Of a stretch of 40,342 nt of DNA, positions 23,272 through 34,733 are shown piece after piece. Every line of letters begins with the position of its first letter. Position 1 is the first letter of the stretch. The notes below the pieces were generated by a model that saw nothing but the letters and a program-made list of their open reading frames with translations, was not told where the DNA came from and made no database searches. The DNA is from Rhizophagus sp. LPA8_4_AMF (Eukaryota; Glomeromycota; Glomeromycetes; Glomerales; Glomeraceae), in NCBI GenBank assembly GCA_021464525.1, contig JADRCO010000259.1, forward strand, positions 1-40,342, read 5' to 3'. A program made the translations under genes and the position numbers.

Positions 23272-23620
23272 AGCTCCATTTTGCCCATTTTGAAGTTGAG
23301 AGGCTGTCCTTCAAGTATAAGGAAAAAGAAACATAAGTAATGCTCCTAAAATAAAATAAAGTGTAAAAAAATAAAGAAATACCTCCATTTTGCCCATTTC
23401 AAATTTCAAGAGGCTATTCCAAAAAATAAAGAATAAATAAAGAAAAATGTATGTTAGTAACATTCCTAAAACAAAAATAAAATGTAAAAAAAGTAAATAA
23501 AAATAAAAGAAATACTTCCATTTCACCCGTTTAAAGTTCAAGAGATTGTTGCTAATAAAATAAAGAAAAGGAACATTAACAATATTTCTAAAATGAAAAA
23601 AATAAATAAAAAGTAAAAGA
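23272..23620. repeat. Three-copy degenerate tandem repeat
   Basis: A unit opening with CTCCATTTTGCCCATTT and AAGAGGCT, followed by an A-rich AATAAAG tract, starts near 23275, 23382 and 23515 (spacings about 107 and 133 bp). The third copy is the most diverged (TTCCATTTCACCCGTTT). The repeats keep the minus strand open for over 100 codons, but the resulting Phe/Leu/Tyr-rich frame is an artefact of the A-rich tract. Confidence 0.65.
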
Positions 23621-23626
23621 ACACTA

Positions 23627-23866
23627 TTATATAAAATTTGCCACACATTTCTGACATGCGTCAGGCAAATCATTTGACATTTTGTCACACATTTCAGATT
23701 TGCCACCATAGGTGAAGATGAGATCAATCATCGGGTTATGCATAAGCTTAACATCTTGCATAAGAGGCAGCTTGAGTATAATAGGAATACATCTATCCAT
23801 TTCATGCAAGAACTGACTAGAGAACATGATGGGCCAATCATCAGTTGCACTGTGAACTTGACACTA
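23627..23866 (-). pseudogene. Unidentified coding-like fragment
   Basis: The minus strand reads without a stop from about 23866 down to the stop at 23627. It includes ATDDWPIMFSSQFLHEMDR, KLPLMQDVKLMHNPMIDL and EMCDKMSNDLPDACQKCV. The mix of Met, Asp, Pro and three Cys is unlike the A/T-run frames nearby, so it is likely part of a real gene, perhaps an exon. An in-frame ATG lies at 23827, but the coding look extends upstream of it. I do not recognise the family. Confidence 0.35.
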
Positions 23867-24960
23867 TGAAAGAACAAGTGCATGAGATGGAAAAAATTCT
23901 AATAGGACTTAATTATAATAAAATTATATGTGTCCTTACATAAAGAATTTCATCATAATACTTAATTGTTGAGTATTAATAAAAATAAATGACTAATTTA
24001 AGAGATCACGTCAGATATTGTTTCACCAATTTGATCCCTTAAATTAATTTGTCATGTACTCCTATTTTAATTATTATTCCCCCTATTCTAAAAATAAGTT
24101 TTCATAATAATTTCCTTTTTTCAGAAATTTTTCCACACATACTTTTCTTTACCTTATGCATTTCTGATGTTAAATTTTTGCGTTATTTTGTTATGCTAAT
24201 CTTGACATGTTTTTCTACTGGAATTCCAGTGATTATTCATACTACTCTGTCACTACTAAACAGTAATAATGAGATTGAACCCGAGTGCCGGGTGATGAAG
24301 TTGGATTAGTCATATTGATATCAGTATCAGATTGATTTGATAATTTGATATCAGTTTTTGAAATTGATCTATGATTGAACTCAGATTGAACTGTAATTGA
24401 TAGTGTTGTAATTACCGGTTACATAAATATGTATTATGGTATATCAATTATTTTGTTTTTTTGATAATACTTGTTTACAAATATTTATTTTGTAATGTCT
24501 ATTTTTAGAAATTATGTAATTATATTTCCAAAAAAGGGATTTTTGAAAATTATTATAAGATAAAGAGTTATAATATTACAACACTTTGGCTTCATCAATA
24601 GTAATGGATTGCAACCCTTACTAATTATGACACAAGATAGTAATTATTGATTACATACTATATTTTTAACAAATGTATAATAGCTTGTAGTCATGCAAAA
24701 TATAGATACAGTAATTTGCTGTCAGAATACTGTAGATTTTAGCAAAAAAGATTAAATTTTATGTTTATACTAAAAAAATATATTGTAGCCATAATAAAAA
24801 GGCAAATATTTTGAAACATACTATAAATATAATTTTTTTATTACAAATTTATTATAAATTGGGATGCACTGTATTTCATATAGTGCAATGATACTAATAG
24901 TCCATATTGTATTCTAAAAATCCAGTTGATACAATAAACATAATTCTGAAAGTTTGTTAT
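23867..24960. other. Upstream region of the second BTB gene, one doubtful ORF
   Basis: A plus-strand open frame at 24049-24309 ends in TTLSLLNSNNEIEPECRVMK and has a hydrophobic stretch before it. It could be an exon remnant, but there is no recognisable domain and its start codon is not a convincing one. The rest is A/T-rich, with a short tandem GATTGAACTS motif near 24374-24396. Confidence 0.4.
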
Positions 24961-24995
24961 TCAGATTAATTCAAATTTGATTCAAATTTGAATCT
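24961..24995. promoter_or_regulatory. Palindromic tandem element upstream of the second BTB gene
   Basis: ATTCAAATTTG occurs twice in direct tandem (24968-24978 and 24979-24989), an 11-bp period close to one helical turn. The stretch includes a perfect 16-bp palindrome, GATTCAAATTTGAATC, at 24978-24993, framed by CAGATT (24961) and AATCTG (24990). It lies about 45 bp before a TATA-like box and 150 bp before the ATG. It may be a binding site for a dimeric regulator; this is inferred from symmetry and position only. Confidence 0.4.
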
Positions 24996-25039
24996 GAAAT
25001 TCTTGACTCAGTTTAATTGATGCAAACACAAAAAAAAGG

Positions 25040-25047
25040 TATAAAAA
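25040..25047 (+). promoter_or_regulatory. Likely TATA box of the second BTB gene
   Basis: TATAAAAA, followed by CCCCG, is the clearest core-promoter match in the upstream region. It lies 99 bp before the ATG at 25146, which leaves room for a start site about 30 bp downstream and a leader of some 70 nt. Confidence 0.5.
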
Positions 25048-25145
25048 CCCCGAATAAAATATATAAATTAGTTATTTAGATTGAAATTATAAATTTCAAA
25101 ATAGTAACTTTTTTTAAGGTGTTAGAACATTTTCATTTTCATAAA

Positions 25146-26759
25146 ATGGCATCATTATTCTATTCCGATCTTTCAAAAGACTTATCCTTAATTTTAAATG
25201 ATGCTGATGATTATAATGTTAATATTAAAGTTGGAGAAAATGATAACACAAAGGAATTTCGTGCACATTCAGCAATTTTGCGTGCACGTTCTCCTTATTT
25301 CAAAAATGCTCTTTCATCTCATTGGATTACAAAGCAAAATGACATGATTATGATTAATAAAACAAATATTAAGCCAAATGTTTTTGATTTAATTTTGAGG
25401 TAAGAATGAATTTTCTGTATTCTAATTATTTTATCAATAATTTGTTTATTTACATAAAAATAATGTAATAATATAATATTTATACATGAAAGATATATCT
25501 ATGTTGGTGAACTTAATCTAAATGAACAATCTGGTGAAGTCATCCTTGAATTGCTAATTGCATCAGATGAATTACTAATGGAAGATCTATTTTGTCATGT
25601 ACAAGATTATTTAATTGAAAATCACACTGAATTGGCTCGAAACGAATTTCCTTATTTTTTAAATATTGCATTTAAACTTACCAATTGCAAGAAATTACAA
25701 AGTTATATTCAAGACTATTTAATTGAAATTCAATCTAATGAGTTGATTGTAGAAAATTTCTCTTTTATTTCACATATTGCATTTACACTTAGTAATTCCA
25801 AGAAATTGCAAGATTTTATTGTTGAATTTATCTGTAAAAATTCAGCCTTATTTATTTGTACAGATTTATTTCTCTCTCTTGATAAAGATATTCTTTATAA
25901 AGTACTTGAGAGTGAAACATTACAAATTAGAGAAGTTGTCGCCTGGGACCACTTAATTAAATGGGGTATTAACCAAGTTCCTGGTTTAGCAAAAGAGAAG
26001 TGTGTTATAAACAAATTGAGTAATAAGGAATATGAAGAATTAAAGGAAATATTAAATCAATTTATTCCTCTAATTCGATTTGTGGATATTACTCCTAGAG
26101 ATTTTAATAATAAAATTAGACCATATAAGAATATTATTCCTTATCAAATTTATGAAGAAATTGAAGACTTTTATAATAAGGGTATCTTACCAAAAATAAC
26201 ATTACCACCTAGGAAAAGAAAATTTGATTCAAAGATTATCAAACCAAAACTTGCAGATATAATTATTAAATGGATTAATAAAGAAGATCCTTGGATTCTA
26301 CGCTGTGACTTCAATCTTATTTATCGTGGTAGTATTAATGGTATGGATAATGAATCATTTACAAAAATTTGTAAGGGTGAAGTAAAAAGTTTAGTTTTAG
26401 TTAAAGTTAAAAATGCAAATAAAATCTTTGGTGGATATAGTTCTATTGGATTCAACTCAATTGGAGATAGCCTTTTACGTGGTCAATTCCGTGGTGAACG
26501 ATTTTATTATTCATCAGATAACTTTATTTTTTCATTTGAAAATGGTGATACTCAAAATATGAAAATAAGTCGTGTAAAGGATCATAATAAGGCTATATGT
26601 TGTGATGATATCGGATTTAGTTTTGGTAGGAATTCATTGTATATAGATAATAATCAACTGCATGTTCTTAATAATCTCCAAGATTATGAAGATAATTTAA
26701 ATACGGATATACAGTATGATATTGAAGAAATTGAGACATTCATTGTAGCTAAACAATAG
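25146..26759 (+). CDS. BTB-BACK-TLDc domain protein with an internal BACK duplication
   Basis: There are two exons, 25146-25399 and 25493-26759. The 93-nt intron (GTAAGA..AAAG) lies at the same codon and phase 2 as in the paralogue at 11457. The ATG at 25146 (AAAATGGC) is preferred over an in-frame GTG at 25119: it has a good context, and exon 1 is then 254 nt in both genes. The product is 506 aa. BTB spans about 20-120 (FRAHSAILRARSPYF), BACK follows, a basic linker PPRKRKFDSK (323-332, possibly a nuclear signal) precedes TLDc (about 331-505; LIYRGSINGMDNESF, IFGGYSSIGF, FIFSFENGD). Residues 121-156 and 157-193 are tandem copies of one another (VQDYLIE..KKLQSY and IQDYLIE..KKLQDF), unlike the single copy in the paralogue. 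It is probably a ubiquitin-ligase adaptor-like or scaffold protein; no substrate is evident. AATAAA-like signals follow at 26769-26783. Confidence 0.93.
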
Positions 26760-29700
26760 TTATAAAAATTGAATAAAATAAATGGATGTATATTATAATT
26801 AGTATATGAAGTTTTGTTAAATCGAATCCATTTAATTTATATTTTAAAAAGATTTTATTTTCCTTTCCCTATCTCATTTAACATTGTTATTCGAGTCTGA
26901 GAGCGAAAATATAAAATATTTCATTTGATCACAATTGTTTATCAATACTATGATGATTTTGGCCAAGATTAGTTCGACCAATTGTTTTATGTTCGGAAAC
27001 TTGATTCTAATATGCGTTAACAAATAATTATAGCAAACTCAGACATGTGATTATTTGAAATATTTTTAAAAAAATCGTTATTTTGCTTTGTAATCATGGC
27101 TAGTGATCTCTAGCAATTACAAGTCATTCCTAGTAATCTCATTATTTTTGTGACTAAAAATTAAAAAATATTTTTTTTTTTTTTTTCTTTTTTGTATACT
27201 TCTCTAATATCTACATATACACTTTAATAACAAAATTTCCGAATGCAATAACCAATTTAAATCTTTTGAAGGAGGTATATCAATAAAGATCGTGAATATT
27301 TGAGAAATTATTTTAAGTATATTAGCTTTCCACAACTAATAAAGTTAGGATGTATTTTCAAGAGATGGTTTATTAATATTATTATATAATTTGGCTGTCT
27401 TTAATTTTTGTTCAAATATAAAACTTTTCTACTGGATTTATTAAAGCATTAAAAGTTAATTTTTAATGTTGTTAATATTTTGAAAGTACCAAAGGTTTCT
27501 GCGGAAGGAACATTTGAGAGAATACAAAGAATTAACGTAATCTATTAATCAAAATCGCTTCCAGAAGAATTTTCATTGTTATAAAAGAATATGAAGTTAA
27601 TCTTGTAATTTGAACAATTAATTTAATTTCATATTAAGTCTAAAAGAAATATAATTGAAAAATATTCTTTTTAAGACTTCCTTTATCTATTTTATAGAAA
27701 CTTGTAATACAGCAGCAAACACAACTACTGAAATTTCAAATGGTTTCATAATTCACAATAAAATGTACGTTTTTGTAATATTAATCTTTCCGGCTGAGAA
27801 GACTTTAATTTTTGCCTTACAGGATGAGCTTATTAATAATGGTATATAATGATTTTTTACTTTAATTATATTTTATATCACATTATTGCAAGTCTTCGTG
27901 GTCATCCCCAGCAAACAAGGAGGAATATCAAGATCTTAAAATAGTGCGTTGTCATTTGGAGACTTTGTAGCATTGTGATCAGTTTCTACTTGCTTTTTTA
28001 ATTGGAATTTATTTATATGATTTATACATACCAAATTATTATTAGATGTACAGTCTAATTGCTTTATATCATAGAAAATGAATTACAAGAAAATAGTTAA
28101 TACAACTTCATAAACAAGGCTAAAAAAATCTGCTTGTTTGCATTTAGTATAAAATACTTCCGTTTGATAGGAAAAATCAAATAGATTTGATTTTCTCGAT
28201 TGGGCGTCTAAAAAAAAATTATATAATTAATTTCGATCAAAAATTTAACTACTATAAGGCTATAAGCTATAACCTGATATAGAGAATGTGGTATCCATTT
28301 AATTTTATTTATGACAAATTTTTCACTAAAAATGTAATTTATTATATCTTACTATGATGACTTCGAGACATTTCGTAATGTCTGCCACTCGTCAGGTAGA
28401 GTCTATAATATATTTTACAGTTTCTGCAAACTCGTCTAACTTCAATTTACATAATTATCATATATAAAATCATTAAGAAGGAAACCATCAAAAATATCTA
28501 TCTTCATTACTGTTTTATTAAATGGTATTTTTTAACAATCTTTTACTTTGAGATTGGCAAAAATAAAGTGTGTTGTTAAATAATATCTGCATATAATATA
28601 AAATATATAGTAGACAATCTAATGTAAATATTAATTTTGATTGACAACTTTTTCAGCAGAGTTATTAAGCTACCATGGTGAGTAAGAAATTGGAATTTTA
28701 TTTTTAACTAGGGATGATTCAATCCATTCAAAGAAATTAGACAACAATTTGAGCATAATTTAAAATTCTCAAAAATATCATATAGATTCCTCCTTTGATT
28801 TAAATGACTTTTCACATAATTTACAATCTTTTTCACTTTCAATCACCTTATTGTGTATGTTGAGATAGTTGATATCATGTCATACTAACTACTAAGTATG
28901 TAATCCACCTACTTGTATAAAGCATAAAATTTTTACAACATCCTTGATTATTTTGTGGTACTTTTGCCTCATTTTATTACAAATTCAAGTATATATTATT
29001 ATCTGTTATATCATTAATATAATGCAACAAACATTTTTTGCAATAATATTTGCTACAAGGAAGCGACTTCAAATTCAATATTTTATTTTCCAAGTTATTT
29101 CCAAGTTATTTTCTTCCTTTTCAATCTAAATTTGCCTAAAGTTTTTTTTTTACAAAGATACATATGAAGTAAGAGAAATTAATCTAAGCTTTAGATCTTT
29201 TTTTTCAAAAAATACATTATATATTAAAATGACCCAAAATGACTGATTAAATAACTCATTTATGAAGATAAGTTAGGTGGTGATTCTATCTATCAGTCTG
29301 GTTAATTCATACATATGGCTCAATACATATTTTTATTATAAAAATATGTTTATTCTGTAATTTTCATAGCAAAGGTGCTTTTACGTACAACTCTAATCTA
29401 TCATGTGTCAATTAGATATTGGTTTTAAGTTTAATAAGTTCTCATTATGCTTAAAAAGTGAATATAGTAAATACATTATTATAAAATGGTCTATAGTATT
29501 TTACCAATTTATGAAGTATTGAAAACCAGAATAAGGTTATTACTATCCAAAATTAATATCATCACTAATTTTAATGCCATGTTTAATTTATAATACAAAG
29601 TAAATTTATAATACAAAGTGACTATACAATATACCTAATGTTAGAAATTGTATGTGAGTATTTAAAGATTTAATTTTATAATATAATCTTTATAATTATA

Positions 29701-32179
29701 TACTGCATTTATATATTATTTATACTAAAATTTTCTTTAATGGTTTAAATATTTTAAACAGTAATCATATAATTTTAAAAGGACTTTATAATTATATTAT
29801 TAAAAAAGAGTATGTTTGATATTATGTTTCTTTTAGATACATTAGAATGAAATTTTTAATTTTCACATTTTTATCTAAAAGCTAGATACATACAGGAATG
29901 ATTAAAGAAATTAATAATAAAACACTAAATAAGAACAATTAAATTATTTTTTTCACTATCTTTAATAACTCTTAAAAGCTAATTAGATTTATATAATCTT
30001 TAGTATAAAATCTTCAATATTAGTACACTATTATGCTTGTGTTACCACCAGTTTTATATCGGGTGGTGATAAACGAAAATAAAATATAGGATTATTTATC
30101 ACTGGAATTGTCTGTATGTACTGCCTCTCTCAGTACGTTTGTATCAACCAATTCACAATGAAAAATACATGCAAATTGGTTAAAATAGTATGATTTAGGA
30201 AAGGATAGAGTTGAGTTGGAAATTCAAAATATATACGAATTGTGTATAAAGGAAAATTTGAGAACAATCGGTAAAATATCAAGTATTTACTAGTGTGTTA
30301 TTGATACTACTGTTATTTCTGTATGTCAATGAAAGCTATTTTTATAAAGAATTTTCATCTATAGATTGGTGAAAATCTAGATCTCTATTTTTGACTCATC
30401 AACATTCATTTAAATTCGTCCAACACAATTTGATACATATTGGATATGAATGGATAAAATGGAACATACATTTTAAGAAATTATACACCTAAACTCAATA
30501 AAATTCTCAATTATATTCATTCTTCTATTTATGTACATATAATACAAAAATAAATAGTAAAATAATAAATAATATATATAAAAATAATAAATTATGTTTA
30601 TCATCCAACATAAATCGGTAACAATCGGCCAATTTTTGACTATTCCGACCATCAATCTTATTTCACGTAACACTTGCTAGTAAAATGCAAACATTGAAAA
30701 ATTTGATAACGTAATTTTATTACAAGTTTTTAGCCTATTTCCAATAATTTCTATCCATCTATATCATTAGGATGAAAGTATAACATTATAAATGTCTTAT
30801 GAATTTCACTTTCAACATTCATCAGCATACTTTAGTGATTCAGTGATTTCAAGATTATATATAAATTGAATTTTGTTTCCACTTTATTTATCAGCAATTA
30901 CACCACAATTCTAATATCAGTAATAATAATATAATATATGCAAGTATTTATGCATGAGTTGATTATGGATATTTTATTTGCAATAAGGTTGTTTTTTTCC
31001 TTTATTGTTGCAAATATATTTCAAAAATCAGTTATCATCGACGCTTTCTGTCATTATTGATTTCAAAATACAATAACCCATTTGAACTCTATTTAATATT
31101 CACAAATGTATCTAATTTAAATCTTAAAAGTTGAAACTTTGAAATTCTATTACTCTCCTTTCTCAAAATATCTTGATGTAATTAAAGAAATATCAGATAT
31201 TTCTGCGATTTTTTTCTCTAAATTCTTGTTCGCGTATGAGTTTAATTGCTTCTATATCCACTATGAATTTTGATGGTCCACCAATTGACTGAATTTGGTA
31301 CGATGACAGATTATTGAAATTATAAATTATATACTTGTATAGCTTCTGAGGAAGAACTAACTTCAAAATTTTCTAATAATAATAAATGTAAAAGAATAAA
31401 TAAATAATCAACAATAAAGAAAAAATAAGTAATTAGACTATAGTAAAATAATTGAAAATGAATATATAATAAATTAATTATAAGATGGTAAACATTTTAA
31501 ATAATTAATCAATAACAATAATAGTAGTAACAAAAAAATTAAATTTAATAAAATAAATGTGGTTGCCATTTAATAAATTAATGCTATATTATATTCATTT
31601 TTTAAATTACTTTGATAAAATGTGTAGTTGTCATTAGCTTTCAATCTTTAATAAGAAAATATTCTCTTTGTAAATTCTTAAAGTTTTTAAAATTATAGAG
31701 TTTGTGATTTACGAAATGATATGAATGATAATTTCCTATACTGTAAATATAAATTAATTCATTAATCATAAACGTTGAAGGCCAATCATTTTGGAGATAA
31801 TTCTGTAAAGAATTATATTATTAAGAGGATGATTATATTATTGTATAATTAAATGAAAAAAAGATTTTAAATGTTTCCAATAAAATAAATTAAGAAATAA
31901 AATAAATATATAATGTTGTTGAATAGTTAAGTAGTATAGAAGCCAATTATCTAAGGTTATTAATTATAGAAATAAAAATTATAATAATATTCATTTAAGA
32001 AGCCAAATTATGTCATAGAATTTAGTATTATCATCATCTTTGGTGTGACATATATGCAACATTTGAAACATCCATTAGTTTCTGTAGATTCTCATTTTGG
32101 TCTGAATTAAATAGTGAATTAAATTAAAAAAAGTTTAAATGTATTAATTATAGTAATTTTTTATCTGAATTTAACAACT
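26760..32179. other. Long gene-poor A/T-rich region
   Basis: No gene is supported. Minor structures seen are a hairpin with stem AAAATCAAA around TAGA near 28168-28190, a 17-bp tandem duplication (AATTTATAATACAAAGT) near 29586-29620, and a tandem TTCCAAGTTATT near 29090-29112. A short stretch near 27890-27970 (reading KSSWSSPANKEEYQDL) has coding-like composition but no usable start or stop. The patch at 27090-27160 shares TGCTTTGYAAT and CTAGTAATCTC words with the reverse complement of 38255-38330, suggesting two copies of an old dispersed repeat. Confidence 0.55.
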
Positions 32180-32400
32180 CTTGTTGAGTCACAGCTCGGG
32201 AGTGGCTTTCTATAGCTATCACCGTAAAAACCTGAGCAATGAGCATTTCTTCGATATCAGTACGTCTCTGAAGTTCTTCTTGAACCTCGCCTGGGTCCAT
32301 GTTATTATCCGCAGAGAATTTCTTTGGGAGTCTTTGTATCTTTGTAGCAACGACGACATTCGCCCATGCCCATTAAAGCAGTATCATGTTTATCTTCAAA
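32180..32400 (-). pseudogene. Fragment of a Helitron-type (DUF6570-like) protein
   Basis: The minus strand reads GMGECRRCYKD, then after a one-base frameshift PKKFSADNNMDPGEVQEEL and IEEMLIAQVFTVIAIESH. The order Cys-rich knuckle, FSAxNNMDPG, EEMLIAxVxPxxxV is what I remember from the DUF6570 region of Helitron-associated Rep/helicase polyproteins in fungi. The patch is visibly richer in G+C than its surroundings. Only about 75 codons remain and neither helicase nor Rep motifs occur nearby, so it is an isolated captured or decayed piece. Confidence 0.6.
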
Positions 32401-34278
32401 AAAAATCTTACAATTTCAATATTAAAATTATTATAGTTTTCACCAGTCTGTAACATTGTGGTGTTGGCTTTGTTGTAGTTGATGTTAGAATTATTTTTTT
32501 TAAAGATAGCCTTTATTAATATATCCAGTATAATGTATATTTATGTAATTAAAGAATTTTATATATGAAGTAAATAAATAAGTTCCGATTGTTAATATAC
32601 GACCATTATCTTGTATAACTTGTTATATTCTTTTATATTCACAATCCGTTAAATTAGTATGCTAAAAAGCATGCATTGTTATTGCACGTTCGGATAATGA
32701 CTTTAAGAAAGTGATAAAAGAATACAATTATTATAAAATTTCGTGGATATTTCTAGAAGTATTATTAATGTTCTGAAATGACGGAAAGAAAAAATATATT
32801 TTAATATGGTTTTAAGATGACTTTGATTTTCAATGTATTATATATGAATATTCATAATAATTGTTTATATAAATCTTGTCAATAATTAGTTTCAAATCGG
32901 ATAATGTGTAAATGTATATAGAAGAGGTTATATTTTTAAAAGGTACTTATAATTCAACAACTTTGCAGAAGGATAATTTGTAGACGTCCATATGATAGGT
33001 ATTAAAAATGTTATTATTAAGAATAGCAGTACATATTTTTTGGACCATGAAATCATAAATGAATCATTATGTTATTTAATATGATAAAAGTCAGATAATT
33101 GGTAAATGAGATATACATATATATATAGGGCGCAGTTAATCAAATTTGCTTGTTATGAGGAAAGATAATAAAAAAGTACTTTCGAGTAAATATTTTTTTT
33201 TTAAAAAAAAAGGGGGGAGGAGGAAGGGATTTTAAAAAAATTTTTTCTTCCAAACTGCAGTTTATACCATTAATGATGATCAACATTCATAAGCCACGTA
33301 TTGATCGTTTAAATACATTGTGATCCTTTGATTGTTAAAAAGATAAATTTAACTTTTTTTGTGTATATATTCAGCCATTGACATGTGCGACATGTGCATG
33401 ATTTACTTCCACTAACAAATTAGTTCAAATTGCGTAGTACCCCTATAGTTTACTATACGTCAAAAAAATTATTACCTTTCAAACTATTATCAATCACGTG
33501 ATGCTAGTGTCTAGTTCGTTGGAAATGTGAAGTAAGTTTGCTCATTTTTACTGCTCGTTCTTGTAAATTCTAGATCTTGACCCATACTCGTATATTTATT
33601 ATTGAATTGAAAAGGACTCACTACGCTCGATAAAAAAAAATCTGACGTAAATTCCTTAACTTTAAATTCTCTAAATCAATATATTTTTCATATTTTCATC
33701 ATTTCTGTCTAAGATACTTACGTATCTTTTGACAATCATCAAAAAAGCGATTTGAATTGTATAGTATTAAAATATTTGTGAATATATTGGAACCATCTAT
33801 GATCCGTTATGTCAGGATGTAGTGTTATATCATTAATATCTATGTGCTTTTTATTAAATCTGCTTTTAAATTCTATAAAGGTGCATATTTTGAAATCCGA
33901 ATCGTAGTAATATAGTGGTTATATAGTGTAACTTTATATTTGAGATAGTTACGTTGTAGACTTAATGATTCCACATTTGTCCAAGATTTATTTGAGCAAT
34001 CGGAATGGAGGTTGTAAGAGATCTGATAAACTAGCATTTTACATATTTCCTGCACTATTATATTTTATTATTGGCAAGATTTGATGTGGATAGTTTGTAA
34101 GTCTGTATTTATGAATAATATTAACTTCGATTTGTCAAATTTGAAGAAAAATAATCTGGAGGTTGATTAGTGAAAGATCTTTTTTAAAAGTATTTGTGAA
34201 TGGGTGGATCACCTTATTCAGATTCGTCAAAGCTGAGTTTTTCTTATAATTCTTCAACGTTAATATTTTTTTTTAAAG
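32401..34278. other. A/T-rich intergenic stretch
   Basis: Nothing is recognisable. There is a poly-T/poly-A and G-rich low-complexity run at 33190-33250. A minus-strand frame at 33873-34055 (containing HSDCSNKSWTNVESLSLQRN) faintly resembles leucine-rich F-box remnants common in these genomes, but is too short to call. Confidence 0.5.
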
Positions 34279-34733
34279 CATATCGGCCGATTTGGGAAAT
34301 TGGGCTTTAATTATTTACCCCAAAAATCCCAAAAATATGATCTAATCAATTAAAAAGCACCCCATAATAACTGAAAAGCACCCCATGATAAACTTTTTTC
34401 CCCTAATTTTATTATACAAGACTACGTCTAGCCCATTGTCCCACTATGTAGATCACGTCTAACCCATTGTCCCACTATGTAGATCACGCCTAACCCATTG
34501 TCCCGCTATTTAAATCATGTCAAACCAACTGTCCCACCCTAATATCAGCCGGGTTTAAAATAAACTTTAATCATATTTATTTTATTTATTTATTTATGTC
34601 AAGTGAAGGAGGTATAATAAACTTTAATCATTTAGTTTACTGGCTGCTATAGAAGTCAATTATTATGTATCACATAACGGTATTTAATTGATCTACCTCG
34701 AAATTTTAGGGACTTCCTCTATTGGCCGATATG
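34279..34733. mobile_element. Putative inverted-repeat element with an internal 31-bp tandem array
   Basis: CATATCGGCC at 34279-34288 is exactly repeated in inverse at 34724-34733, and similarity continues inward imperfectly (AT..GGAAAT against AT..GGAAGT). Inside, at 34421-34544, are about four copies of a 31-bp unit (ATCACGTCTAACCCATTG plus TCCCACTATGTAG), the last diverged. Before them AAAAGCACCCCATRATAA is present twice. No coding sequence and no clear target duplication are seen. Confidence 0.55.

Noticed and set aside
23311..23727. 138-codon Phe/Leu/Tyr-rich membrane-protein-like frame
   Set aside because: The hydrophobic residues come from the A-rich tandem repeat read on the minus strand; only the part beyond 23627, in another frame, looks coding.
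25119..25145. Upstream GTG start for the second BTB gene
   Set aside because: The ATG at 25146 has a better context and gives an exon 1 equal in length to that of the paralogue.
30473..30673. Minus-strand frame rich in Tyr, Ile and Leu
   Set aside because: Its composition is that of random TAT/ATA-rich DNA and it has no recognisable motif.
32181..32453. 90-codon open frame on the plus strand
   Set aside because: It is antisense to the DUF6570-like fragment, whose residues are recognisable on the minus strand.
33180..33250. Poly-T, poly-A and G-rich block as a telomere-like or regulatory element
   Set aside because: It has no repeated unit; it is simple low-complexity sequence.
34421..34544. 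CRISPR-like array of 31-bp repeats
   Set aside because: The units are directly adjacent without spacers and the genome is eukaryotic.
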